NCBI RefSeq assembly: GCF_037975245.1
Contig: NC_092576.1
Coordinates: 43,407,611 to 43,471,610 of the forward strand
Source: Apostichopus japonicus
Lineage: Eukaryota; Echinodermata; Holothuroidea; Aspidochirotida; Stichopodidae
Direction of reading: 5' to 3'
Length of the DNA: 64,000 bases
Below the pieces are notes generated by a model. The model was not told the DNA's origin. It ran no database searches and saw only the letters and a list, made by a program, of their open reading frames with translations. Shown here one piece after another: positions 28,241 to 40,324 of this stretch (positions within the stretch are counted from its first letter, which is position 1; each line of letters begins with the position of its first letter). Made by a program: the position numbers and the translations under genes.

Positions 28241-28271
28241 TGTAAACTCCATGAACCCCCTTCCGCTTCGA

Positions 28272-29317
28272 ACCTTACCCATAGGCGTAGGAGGCGGGGG
28301 GCTGGGGGGCTGCAGCCCCCCAACCAATTTTTTTGGTGAAAATTCGGGCAATATGCTTAGAATTTTTCGGGCACCTACTGGAAGAATAATAATTTGCAAT
28401 GTGTTTTTCAATATTTTGGTGAAAATTCGGCAATATGCTGAGAATTATTCGGGCATCTACTGAAGGAATAATAATTTGCAATGTGTTTTTCAATATTTTG
28501 GTGAAAATTCGTGCAATATGCTGAGGATTTTTTCTGGCACCTACTGAAAGAATAATAATTTGCATTTTTTTCCAATTTTTTTTGGTGAACATTTGGGCAA
28601 TATGCTGAGAATTTTGCGTGCACCTACCAGTGGCGGAGCGTCCATGCAGTCAAAGGGGCAGATGCCCCCCTGACGGACTCAAATGGACTGCTGGCGCCCT
28701 TTCAGCTTTTTACCACTTTTTACTTATTCGCGATTATTGACTTTTTTATTGCGCTCTCAAATACCTATTGACATTTGTCACATTTTGTTGGTGCAATTTT
28801 CTGACAAATGGCGATGACACCTATTTATTCTTCGTTTATCTGCAAATTAGCAATCCCCGGCGATCTAGGGAGTAACTTTACGCAAAAAAATTCCTGTACG
28901 CTCCGGGCCAACCTGTGGTGGCGCTCCGCTTAGATAGTGTCAAAAGCGCCCCTACAGACCATTCTCACCCCTCCCCCTGACCAATACCCCCTAGCTCCGC
29001 CACTGGCACCTAGTGAAAGATGACGAATTTGCAATGTGTTTTTCAATGGTTAAACTTATATTATTATTATTATTATTATCATTATTGTTGTAACGACTTC
29101 CCCAATAATTCTAACCAATATGGAAGGGTAATAACACGGAAAATGATTTTATGTTATTGGCAGGCTATGTAATAACTGATGGATGCCTATTTGATATGCA
29201 CATTGACATGTGGAACGCGCGCGGAGCGCGCGAAAAAATTTTGGGTATATTTTTCGGGCAAGTCGTTACAGCCCCCCCCCCCAAATCAAATGAGGCTCCT
29301 ACGCCTATGACCTTACC
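28272..29317. mobile_element. hAT-like non-autonomous element with perfect TSD, host of a nested element
   Basis: The element spans 28280-29309. It begins CATAGGCGTAGGAG and ends CTCCTACGCCTATG, a perfect 14-bp terminal inverted repeat. The flanks carry an identical 8-bp target duplication, ACCTTACC, at 28272-28279 and 29310-29317. Near the ends are G/C runs (GGGGGGCTGGGGGGCTGCAG). Internally, an approximately 80-bp unit (TTTTGGTGAAAATTCG, GGCAATATGCTGAGAA, CACCTACTGAAAGAATAA) repeats about four times. No transposase is encoded. A second element (28628-29005) is inserted in the last unit. A 3' end of the same family occurs at 54641-54792, and a fragment of the unit at about 38490-38535. Confidence 0.85.
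28620..29013. mobile_element. Nested hAT-like element
   Basis: The element spans 28628-29005 (378 bp). Its ends read CAGTGGCGGAGC and GCTCCGCCACTG, a perfect 12-bp inverted repeat. Flanks are GCACCTAC (28620-28627) and GCACCTAG (29006-29013), an 8-bp duplication with one later change; the uninterrupted host unit reads GGCACCTACTGAAAG, which confirms insertion into the repeat. The internal block GGTGGCGCTCCGCTTAGATAGT is shared with the element at 10039-11027. It is non-coding. Confidence 0.85.
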
Positions 29318-30213
29318 TACCACCCCCCTTTTTTTCTCATTGCTGTTTGTATATCAAATATTAGCTAATGTACACACAGATACTGGTAATAATGTAGACA
29401 CAGACACAGTATGTTATAATGGCTATTATCTATAATTCGTATGTTACTTTTCTTGCTCTTCCTTGGAAATGCATATATATTGTTTGATTTGTGTCAGTAA
29501 AGTTGATTCCCATCTGAGAGTTGTACTCATTAACAGACGACAACTTGGAAATTGTCGAAAGACTAAACAAATCCTGCTGAAGAAACCCTGGTTCATATTC
29601 ATATCATTATTAGGTGTAGTCATACATATATTGGTCATTTTTCAAAAGTTGTCAGTAAATTCTAAATAGCTTTTTAATCTCACTCTAGCTTTTTATTTCT
29701 CATAGCTAGTTATGATGATAAAGATCAATAAAGGGCACATGTTAAATTGTATATACAACGAGTTATCTGAGATACAATGAAACTGAGCAAACCATCACCA
29801 CATCTGGATGTTCTAATGACCTTATATGATAAGTGTCTTGTTCTTTTAAGGAAATTGCAACTACTGACTGCACCTTAATCATTTAAAATGTATGAAGTGT
29901 TAAGTCTACAGAGTGAAACTAATATTGGGATACAGTTAAAACATCGATTAAACTGCTTTTGTAAATATAGGATAAATATTTTGTAAGAAAAACTATAACA
30001 GGTTTTAGCATCTTTACGTTAAAGTGTTACAAGGACCACATTACTGTTCACGTTTAGAAATGTTTTTTTTTCTGTCAATATATTTGGAAGAAAAACGATA
30101 TAATAACAGTCAAAAAGCCTTTTTGTAATAACTTGAATGCTCAGTTCTTTTAACTTGAATAAGCTGAGGTAACTTTCTTCAGGGACATTTCTGTGTTGTT
30201 TTAACCAGTCATC
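29318..30213. other. Intergenic AT-rich DNA
   Basis: No gene or repeat boundary is recognised. ORFs are below 70 codons and featureless. Confidence 0.45.
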
Positions 30214-30583
30214 GTTTAGTTCAGTGGCGTAGGAAGGTACTTTTGAGTGGGGGGCTGAAGACTGATGGCCGGCCTGGGGGAGGGGTCACCCCCTCCCCTT
30301 TGGAATTTTTTTGCATTTCCAGGTGGCCTCAGATTCAATTTGGTGCAATATAGCACACTTCAACACCCACTCCATTTTGTAAAGAATTTTGCATTTTCAC
30401 CTGGCCTTAGATGCAATTTGGTGCTTCAAATGAGACTTTTTTTCTCATTTGGAAATGAAAAAGGGGTTTTCTGACTTGCGGAGCGGGGGGCGGAACGATA
30501 CTTCCCCCCCCATATTTTTCACAGGGGGGCTGGTGCCCCCCCCCAGCCCCCCCCCCCCCGGTTCCTACGCCCTTGGTTTAGTT
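30214..30583. mobile_element. Short hAT-like element with perfect 8-bp TSD
   Basis: The element spans 30222-30575 (354 bp). The left end reads CAGTGGCGTAGGAAG; the right end, reverse-complemented, reads CAAGGGCGTAGGAACC, an imperfect terminal repeat. Both flanks are GTTTAGTT (30214-30221 and 30576-30583). The inside has G runs near the left end, long C runs near the right, and a repeated TTTTGCATTT..CCTGGCC..GATGCAATTTGGTGC-type word. There is no coding capacity. Confidence 0.85.
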
Positions 30584-33500
30584 AATCGTATTAGAACCAT
30601 TTGGGTAGTAATAACTGAATTAAAAGTCTGTGAGGTAGACTTTTAAGTTTCATTCCTTCAACAAGTCTCAATCTATTGTCATAACTTGTCATGTCTAGTA
30701 TTTCGTTGCAATAATTTCTTGCTACCTATACATACAATTTTCTAGTCGTGAACATTTTATCCATTTTAAATTAAAATGACTTGAAATGAGATTAGTTGAA
30801 TGAACTTTAAAATGTCTCTGCAGCAAGTTACCTCGAATTGTTCAAGTTATCTCAACTCATTGGGTGTAACAGTGTAAGGTACAAATCATCAGCAGTTAAT
30901 CGATGTTGTGGCGTTTCGTTTCCTGTCCAGTCCTTCGCATAACTTTGAATCTGTGTTTCTTGAAGTACTATGAAGCAGAGATTGCGCCGGTTGATTACAG
31001 TTTGTGCAAGCTGATTAACTTGCCTTGAATGTTGTTCATGTAAGCTGACATCTAGTCTTGTTAAAACCATAGTATAAACAGCCTACTTGTGAACCTTTCT
31101 TTTTCACCAAACTGTTTTCCCGTATATTATTTGCACATAGCAAACGTTGTGTAAAAATAACACAACCATGTGCAAAAAAAACAAATTACACTTGAGTTGT
31201 GTAAAGCTTACTGCGCTTATGTGTAGAAGTATCTCAAGAACGTGTCAAAACAGGTTACATAACACTTCTGTAAAGGTTGCACTCTAATGTGACAAGCTCG
31301 ACACAACTCAGGTGTCATTTCGTTTTACCTCTATTTGAGTTATTTCTACACGTTTCCTAATGGGTTAGTAAAACACGTTGTCAAAGAAAATGTCATACCT
31401 TGAAAGCCTTAGGGTTACTTTTCTATGCTACAATATGTAATTCAACTCAGAGATGACCTCAGAATATATTTATGCAACCAAAGAGTCTGTTGCTATAACC
31501 ATTCAATTAGGTTACATAAGAGACTCTCTTTCAAAATAGCGGATAGTTAGAAACTGTAAAATGTAAGGGTGCACCTACTCCAAGATTGATTTCCTGTCAG
31601 AAATCAAAATAAATAATAGGTCTAGAAGCGAGTCCTGTTGCATCCCTTGTAAAAAAAGAAAGAACTAGCATGTTGCATGATTTAGGTGATTAAGCCTACA
31701 AGGTGTGTATGTATATATATGTTAGATCCTCCAAGCAGGAACTCTCAAAGAAGCCTCATTTGCTTACCAAAGCAATGCCAAATTGTTCATAACACATGCT
31801 TCAAATTGTTATTGCCTTCTGAAAGATTTAACGACTAGTTCAAATATTTATTTCAGGTACTCCCATCTAGATTTGCTCACTCCAGAACTTTATTGCTCCT
31901 TTTTTTTTCCCCAATACGTCATATAGTGTGTTTTCCTTTGTAGGAAGCAGTGAACTTAAATCTTGTTGAAACTGGAAATAAGGAGTGAATTACACTAACA
32001 ATACTAACACATTTGGATTATTGGTAATAATCAAATGTTAAACTAACATTATGACAATGTTCCAAGGTAAACTTTGATCTCAGCCACTTTTCTTTATATG
32101 ACATATCAATTTGTGCTGCTAAGTTCAAGTTACAACACTACTATATACAAATCAATGTATGTTTTATCTTGTGGAGTGTAAGTCTATGTTGCTGTTCATT
32201 AAATTTAGTCACCTTTCTCTGTATATTTTACTTGTAAATTACTATACTTGTAGGTTAGTGTACATAATCTACGTAGGCTAGACAGAGAAAAGAAATATTA
32301 TAAGCTAAACACATACACAATTTGAACGGCTTATCGGTGATCAACTTCACACGTATTATAGGCCTTCTCATTTTACGAGTGAAGTGTCGGATGTGCTAGG
32401 TCGCCAGGGTATTTAGACGTTTATTATCATTTTTACACCTTCACTGCACTATACTCCTTACTAGTTACTTTTAGGCTTAGGCTAGTACGAGTCCTAAGCT
32501 AGGCCCTAACTTGTCTAGGTACGATTTGCATAACTTTGCAGACCCGTTCTTCTAATTTGCTATTGACGAGTCATCCATTTTATTTCGTTGTAAACTTGAT
32601 CGTTACATTTTCGTGTCGAAATGTAGGCTTTTTCTCGCGATCAGTTGAAGTAATATCTTATAAGCGTCGTGTTTCTGTTTGAAAATATACTACTTATATC
32701 ATTATACTGTACGTAGCCTACGTACATTGTACGTGAATATTGTGCGTTGGTGTAGGCGGTCCCGCTTAAAATGGTTATTGACCAGAGTGCTTACATTGGT
32801 AGCTATCTCCAGAAATAACAATAATATTTTCTGCAAAATGTACACAATTATTCAGTCAATTAATTAAATTTAGTATTTAGATATTTAATTTGATATAAAA
32901 AATATATATTTATAGCTAGTTAATATACTATTTTTTTTGTTACAAGATTCTTGCTTTCTATTCTTTGGACGCCCGAGCTACATATTTGTTGTTTTCCTGT
33001 TACACAGTGCTGTGTAGTTGAGAACTTACACAAGTGTTGTGCACAAACTTTTTTAGAGTGCGATGATCGATCAATTCTGTGATTATTCATAATATTGCAG
33101 CTCGACAATTACATAATTCTAACACTACCCAATATAATTGCGGAAACACACAGTAACCCTACTTACGAAAAGTTACCTGCAGTTAATCTGGTTGAGGTCT
33201 GTCGTTTGTTCGTGCACGAAGCTTTAATTGTAAATGTAACCGTTTATTTTACACTGACCTCGTGTAGGTCACGCATTCCGACCATGTGCCATATGATAAA
33301 GGATTGAATACCTCTCTAGGTATCATTGAAATAAAAGTACGTGAAAGTGTAAATACATATGTGAACTACCATGCTCGGTTAGAAGACATTATTAAAACAG
33401 GAAGCTTCCACTCACGTTTCAGGTGACAGAATGTTAATTGTAACGAAAAATCACATGACCGCGTGACACATCCCCCTTCTTTATAAATATACGGTATATT

Positions 33501-34308
33501 TTATATGGAAGTTTACGAAACTTATTCACTGTGATATATTTAACATCCAGTTAAAATTATGAAATACACCTACTCAAAAAGTCAGCGCCGTGATATTAAC
33601 GTTGTAATAGGGATGCATATTCATGTATCCACAATGGGGGGGGGGGGGGGGGGGGTGCAGAAGTAATCTTCTTCCCTTCATTGTAAGTTAAACTAAAGGA
33701 TACAATACAAGGTAGTACAGTTGGATCATTAGTCGCAATTCTGTATTAGCGAAGGTAGCTTGATGTAATTTGAGGCAGAATGTAGCAGTTTTGACATAGA
33801 AAGTCAACTTTTAAAGGATGGGTCTATAAATAGGTTTGGTCATCAATTTAACAATTTCAATGATTAACAATGATTTACATGATATTATTTTACAGTCATA
33901 ATAAAAAAAAAGGCTCAAATTTTGAGAGCAAGACTTTTCAAATAACATCGTCAAAATTTCGATAAATTATAAGTCGAATTGTTGGGAAGGAAGTTGACAT
34001 TGCAGGGAGAAAGTTACATTGTCTTGAAACAAAGCACCGGGTGGAACTTCAGGCTTAAACATATGTGATATTGCACAATACTTTAAAAAACATAGTAACA
34101 AGCTCACATGTCGACGGATAACTTCTTATTTGAAATATGAGGCATTTAACTGAAATTTGAAGATTACAATTTTGAGTTTTCGGAATAGAATAGCGACATT
34201 TCTAGTGTCACAATTAAGCCACCGTAGCATAAAAAGCACTGAAATTTAGTTTAATACACCTGCAAACCAAATCGCTTTCTGCCTTCTTATGCTTAAATCG
34301 CTGTTTTC

Positions 34309-34312
<4 letters not shown>
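30584..34312. other. Intergenic AT-rich DNA
   Basis: Blocks at about 31130-31400 and 32995-33062 share ACACAACTCA/TGTGTAGTTGAG-type words and may be two ends or copies of an old element; I could not define ends. A 20-base G run lies at 33636-33655. No gene is recognised. Confidence 0.4.
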
Positions 34313-34402
<90 letters not shown>

Positions 34403-34427
34403 TATATATAGATATATATAGATATAG

Positions 34428-34459
<32 letters not shown>

Positions 34460-34519
34460 ATTGCTATTTCTAATGAAGTACGCAATCAGAAAGCCTTTAT
34501 CGATATATTCTAGTATTGG

Positions 34520-34576
<57 letters not shown>
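34313..34576. repeat. Two TA/GATA-type microsatellites
   Basis: TA repeats with GATA interruptions span 34313-34456, and a second TA block spans about 34520-34576. The 141-residue minus-strand ORF across them is an artefact. Confidence 0.95.
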
Positions 34577-34581
<5 letters not shown>

Positions 34582-34639
34582 AATCATTATACAGAAATAT
34601 TTCTTTCTTTAAATAGTGTTGGATTGTAACCTGTTGCAA

Positions 34640-35200
34640 AATGCACTATACCCTGTAGTATACAGCAGCAACAAATAAATTATATCTCCTAACTTTTCTG
34701 ACAAAGTAATATCTGTTCATGTTTAGTGCAACATGCAATGACACACGGTGATAGGACGGCCTCAGTTCGAATGGAAAACCGGTGAACGGCTCCCTTAGTT
34801 TGATTGAAACAAAAACGTAATCACATACCACAACAAAATAGTTTCAACTGTAAACAACATGAATCATGATAAGTCATTAATCGATTCATCAATAATAACT
34901 TTTACCATTTACTGCCGGAGATCTCAGTGTCGATAGAGATGGTTCGACGGGTATTGATGAGGGCAACATACAATCAGTTATAATCAGAGAAAGAATAGAA
35001 TGAGTCATTTGCCATTACATATTTCTTTCATTGTTCATATTTTGGATACATTATAAAGATTTACCCATAGAACGCATTACATCAATTGGTCTCTCTTCAT
35101 CTGTTACAACCTCACATATCAACGTTGTAGTTAGGATCAGGCATACACCGGCTACGGATATGTTTGAAGAAAAAAAAAACTAAAACGGTATTTTGAAAAT
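34640..35200 (-). repeat. Dispersed repeat, copy 2 (inverted partner at 19225-19745)
   Basis: See the partner. Between conserved blocks there are indels that shift the reading frame, which argues against a functional exon in this copy. Confidence 0.65.
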
Positions 35201-35261
35201 GATGAAAGCTTTTCCTTAAAGGTCAAAGGTTTAAATCCAAATCCAAAAGTCTAAAGACAGG

Positions 35262-35630
35262 TTCCATTATGACGTCGAGCCTTCAATTGGAAACTGGTTA
35301 TAAATGATTACAGTGGGTAAACAATGAATAGAAAAGTTTAAGTACGCAATGTTTCATTGTTTTTAACCCGCCCAATCTCCACCCCCCCCCCCCCCCCAAA
35401 CTTTCCTAAACAACCCGTTCCGTTTATTGTTGCGTGCTCAGAAACGGCACGATATAATATTCCTGTTCAAACAGACAGATACATCTCATGTAACCAGACA
35501 TGTGTTCCAACTCTAGCTGAAGAAAGAAAGGTTAAAAATGTAAATCATGCAAGATTTGCTCTTACATTATCCATTAGTTTAGTTTTGTTTAACAGTTATT
35601 TAAAATAACCGATCATTTTCAACATGCCTT
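35262..35630 (+). repeat. Dispersed repeat, copy 2 (partner at 14620-14990)
   Basis: It lies next to the inverted copy at 34640-35200, while the two partners at 14.6 and 19.2 kb are 4 kb apart in one orientation. An 83-codon + strand frame with a hydrophobic tail spans the segment, but in the partner the same frame has a stop, so I do not annotate it as a gene. Confidence 0.65.
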
Positions 35631-36238
35631 ATTTAAAAAGATTTGTTTCCTAATTATCAGGACTCTTGAAGGGAAGGAGGTCGTAACTACATGGGTGTGG
35701 GAGTGGAGAATATAGGAGAAACGGTTTATCTTCTTCAGAAATCCAACTATGTTTTATGAATCGTCATAGAAAATGGATCGCAACATTGTTTTTGTCTTCC
35801 ATTTCGTTTGAATATAATTGTAACTTGCCGATATAATTGTCGGTGAGTTTAGTTAATCTCATGACGCACGTACAGACCCACGAATATGCAAACAACAACT
35901 TAAGCTAGACATGATACTTCATTACTATTTATAATATCATTAATATTTCGTTAAGATATTAACATAAAAATGGTCTACTATATTTTCAAACCGGTTAACT
36001 TAATATGATACATTTATAATATAAATATCGTTAGCTTAAATGAACAGTATAATTAAATGTTGCTTTTAGTGTTATTCGGACCCAAATAACATTTGTGCAT
36101 AATTGAAGACGTGATGGTATATTTCCTGATAATAATTTAATAATTGCCGTATATTTTATGTCGCAAGTTTAATGTGCAAAAGTAATGTTCTCTGGTATAC
36201 ATGTGAAATATTGAAGCTTTGCTTCATGTCTTCGATTC

Positions 36239-36244
36239 TTTATT
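36239..36244 (-). terminator. Possible polyadenylation signal for the NXPE-like gene
   Basis: TTTATT on + (AATAAA on -) lies about 260 bases beyond the stop codon at 36502 on the same strand. Confidence 0.35.
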
Positions 36245-36501
36245 AGATTATGGATTATGATTTCTAATAACTTCATAAAGAGCGCCACCAATTTATATAC
36301 TTATTTATATCACAGTATAAGCATTGTTTTATTCGTCTCGCTCCTTTTCTCTACACCCCCCCCCCCCCACAACACCTCCCACACCCTAACTCTTCCAGTA
36401 CCAATTCCATTTTTCGTTGAGTGGTCACAGTTCTCAGTAGTGTCCAACCTCAAGATTCTAGACTCGTATATACATCACGATCTTACTACAGACGCCTTGG
36501 T

Positions 36502-39500
36502 TCAGAGAAGATTTATGTTACATTTTCTGACATTGACTGAACCTGACTGAGTATCTAACGTATCAATGGGTTCGGTCCTCATGCATTCCGCAGGACACAA
36601 TGTACCGTCCCAAACAAGAAACTTGGCTTTCGAAGTTTTGCGTATACCTTCAGATGAAATGTAACATTTTAAATCTGGATTAACTTTAATGTGAAAGGGG
36701 AGTAAAGACGCCGGACAGTCCTGACAAACTGTTATTTTTCTAGGAAATGTTATTTTCGATTCATCTGTCTTTAACCAAGCTTCTTTTCCCTCTGGCGCTA
36801 TTACCTTCCCAAATAATATCTGAGCTATCATTGCTGTGGGATTTCCGCAGACTCTCATCTCACCGTTAAATTCGTTGCACCATTTATGCCAGTGATTTGA
36901 TTTCATTATCAGTGGACTTGATTCGGTGTTGTGTCTCATTCCTGATCCTAATCCGAACCCGTCGATCAATTGGACACGACCGTCTAAGGATAAAAATTCC
37001 TCCGCCAGTTGGTAACTTTTTTCAAGACCATCTTTAGTGTACAGCATTCTGTCTTTGCATTTGAAGTTATAGAGAGGATACATAGTACCAGACCAAGATG
37101 ATGGGATGGCCTTTAATAGTAATTCCAATTGCACAACTGTTCTGATAGGTACTACCAAAATATCTGGCAATGGATCTGCAGCGAAAAGGTACTCTCGTAA
37201 AAACCTAAGACCGTCACCAAAAAAATCGTAACTTCCCAATTTTGCTACCTTCTCGTCGTGGCAAATAACATCAGATTTTCCATCATCAGTGATATTCATA
37301 AAATGGTCATTTTCAATCCGAAAGTCCTGATAAACGAGTTGTAAGTTTCCAACTTTAACTTGCGCATAACCCCAGCATTTAGCGAAATCAGAATCACTTA
37401 AATTATATTTTTCTTCTTTAGTGAGTAGTACATCAACCAGAGAGAAGAATATCCCACGCTCGACTGAGGAACCCAAAATTACAATTTTCTTTGGAGAGGG
37501 AGATTCCGCTGCCATTGCAAGGTCATCTGTTGTAAAGACGTCAAAAGTGCACCAATCCAACTGGAAGACCCATCCGCTACGTAGAACCCCTCGTTTTTTG
37601 CTGGCCAAGTTGCGAGTTATCCATTTGCCACCCAGCCACGACGGTCGGGTTAGTGGCACAGCGTGACAAGAAGGCAACTTGTCGGCCGTTCTGCCAATTT
37701 CCATTGCATCAGCGGGATCTCCGGCCTCGACGACAAGATTAAATGGACTGCCGGGTAGCTGTAACTGTACAACATGATCAAACTCCTCTATGAAGAGATT
37801 ATACACACCTGGCAATGTAGGTACAACTGTAAAGTTCACTATAGTCCTGTCATCAGAATATTCTGTTTGATTTGCCACAAAGATATGATTCTCTCCAACA
37901 GCTAAAACACTATAGCCATTTACCTTTGATACGTTTTTCCCAATTTCAACCGAAAAGTTAACCATTTGACCAACTTTCACTTTATTCAAAGGGATTGGAC
38001 GAACTCGGCTTTGACTCTCCGGAAGACTTTCAGCAACTAAATGACGATCACGTAAAATAGAACCATTTGAATATTGTTTGAATTCATGAAATGCAGACAC
38101 AACTTGTTGTATTTCTTCTTTTTTCTGAAAAAAAGAAGAAGAAAAGAACAGATTACTGTATCGTGATAAAAAAAATCATTACTCGATATCGTTTCTTTCT
38201 TTATATTCAACTTGAAGAGGTAATACTTACATTTGTAGATGAGAAGATACTGGAGTCTATTAGGTGATGAGAGCGCTATGAACGACAAGTCACAAATTAT
38301 CTTCAAAATTGAACAAACTGTATGTAGGCTACAGTATATGGATGGTAGGTTATCGATACAAATGGTATACATATAATAACACAATATCAGTTTATTAACT
38401 AGTTCAAGGCTACATTACCATATGTGTAGGGGGCGAGGATGCGGTTATATCCCCGTGCTTCACCTAGCAGGATATTTTATAAACATGCGGGCAATATGTT
38501 GATATTGTTTCGGGCACCGCTAAAGATAATAAACTGTTATACTCACGCTATAATGATGTAGTTTTTTGCAAAACTTAGGTAATTAAACAAACGTCCTTAA
38601 CTTGCTTCCTTTTTGGTTTTGATTTTTAGGTAACTAAGCAACAAGTTAATTACAGAGAAGTTCTAGTTATAACGTAAGACCGGTGTGGGTTTGATCTGTT
38701 TGCTGTACGAAATAGCGATACAATGGTTGCCGTTCTGAAATTTATTTGAAAGAAGCTCTCTCAGGCGTTTAAACTTTAAAGAGTGCTACACGATAAATAT
38801 GGTCAAAGTTCAAATGTTGTGGATAGCTTAGTCAGTACGACTGCCTTGTTCTACTCAAACATTTCTGTTGGATTTATGACCTGTGCTCGCTAAAGAATAC
38901 TCTCCTTTCTCCCAAGAGCAGTCAAGTGTTTGACACTCTTGTAGTTAAATATACCCACCCTACCCCGACAGCGCACTTGAGTAGGCTTAAGACTGTAACA
39001 AAGAAAGAGATCCCAATGGACTTTCCTCATTTTAACACGATCACATTTTTAACACCACAAATGGTAAAAACAACACAAATAATAAAAATGTATAGACTGA
39101 GAGCAGCCTTGACAAACTCCCTTAGAAATTTTGAAGGATGGAGAAGAAAAACCATTATTAATAACACAAGCTGAGGAGCTAGAATAAAACTTTCGAATCC
39201 ATCCAATGAAACTATCCTTAAAATTTAAAAAAAAAGTGTAAGCAATCAATAAATAAAGTTCCACTCAAGACGGTCAAACGTCCTTTCAAAATCTAATAAA
39301 AATAAGGAAGACATTGGTAAATATAATCGTAGAAAGACTATGATGGTGATCGGAGGGCGGGGAGGGTGAAGAAAAGGTTAAGGCAAGGCAGATGACATAT
39401 TTACTGACAGTAACATATAAATTGTTACACATTTGGAGATATTACACCGTCGTAGTAAGTTAAGAGAAAGTCACATGATCTAACGCCCTAGCAATCAATA

Positions 39501-39977
39501 GGCGCGTGTGCAATCACAATGCGATCACAAATAAATTATACAGCAAAACTCTTAGTATTCCTTAGGCGATCACAAGAAATAAGTTCTGAGGATTACTACA
39601 GGTAAAGATTTGTTGACAAAGGAAATTGCATATTTAACAAATACATGGACTGCCGTTGTACAGCCTTTTACCTAAAGATGAAAGTGCGTAAGATTCTTTA
39701 CTTCAACGGAGAATCAGTCTTAACGAGGAAACTTTAAACCCTTACCGGTCTGTGCATACGCACGATAGTTAGCTTCTTTATATGGCACAGTACCTTCCAA
39801 TTTTCTAATCCAGTGTAGTATAGGCTTCGAAGATCCATTGAGTTGCGAGTAGTTCAATGGCTGGTCATATCCTTCGCCGGAGAATAGTCCCAAATGAATC
39901 ATATATGAGCATATTAATATGGAAAGAAAGAAAGTGGAGTTATCTCTTAACTTCTTAGCTGATAAACGTTCCCCCAT
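36502..39977 (-). CDS. NXPE/PC-esterase-like type II membrane protein, three exons, 626 aa
   Basis: Exons on the minus strand are 39977-39746, 38256-38231 (26 nt) and 38124-36502. Phases (1, then 0) join cleanly through AG acceptors at 38257 and 38125 and donors at 39745 and 38230. Residues 14-32 form one hydrophobic segment after a basic N-terminus, a signal anchor, so the rest is expected in the Golgi lumen or outside the cell. Residues about 134-220 resemble a filamin-type Ig domain (L-P-G-V-Y-N-L, ending G-S-P-F-N-L-V-V). The C-terminal half has W-L-G-G-K-W-I, W-V-F-Q-L-D-W-C and I-L-G-S-S-V-E-R-G near residue 304, then N-H-W-H-K-W-C, recalling the GDS-like Ser and late His motifs of PC-esterase/NXPE proteins. 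Its enzymatic role is unproven. The long exon has no ATG at its open start (GTG), which is why upstream exons are needed. The tiny middle exon is the weakest part of the model. Intron 1 holds a dead L1-type RT fragment. Confidence 0.65.
39040..39305 (-). pseudogene. L1/Tx1-type reverse transcriptase fragment
   Basis: On the minus strand, D-F-E-R-T-F-D-R-L-E-W-N-F-I, then F-I-G-W-I-R-K-F-Y-S-S, V-I-N-N-G-F-S-S-P-S-F and K-G-V-C-Q-G follow the order of conserved RT blocks of L1-like LINEs. A stop codon after the first block and a frameshift after the Q-G motif show it is dead. It lies in intron 1 of the NXPE-like gene in the same orientation. Confidence 0.75.
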
Positions 39978-40324
39978 TTCTCCTGTGTTCCTGCGGGTAA
40001 CTATAATGTTGCAGTGATCTGTTTCAATACATACCCTCTCTCCACCTCTTTCTCTCTATATCCACCTGTCTCTCTGTCGGTTACGGTATTCGTTTTACTC
40101 AGTGAACCTGATCAAAACCAACATCCAATTGTGTTACTTTTTTTCTTCGCAAAACATCGAAATACGCATACGTGTACCATCCACGCGCATACTACTATTT
40201 TCTTTTATATTGTTTGGGGGAAAACACACCCACGAGGCCGCGAATGTACGTAAAACGAACGCTAGTGTTTAGAGGTTGTCCTAGAACGAAACAAATATAG
40301 ACTATAGGCTACTGCAGTATTGTG

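Noticed and set aside
28226-28623. Overlapping ORFs of 60-105 codons
   Set aside because: Products of the 80-bp tandem unit inside the hAT-like element.
34214-34639. 141-codon Tyr/Ile ORF
   Set aside because: Translation of TA/GATA microsatellites.
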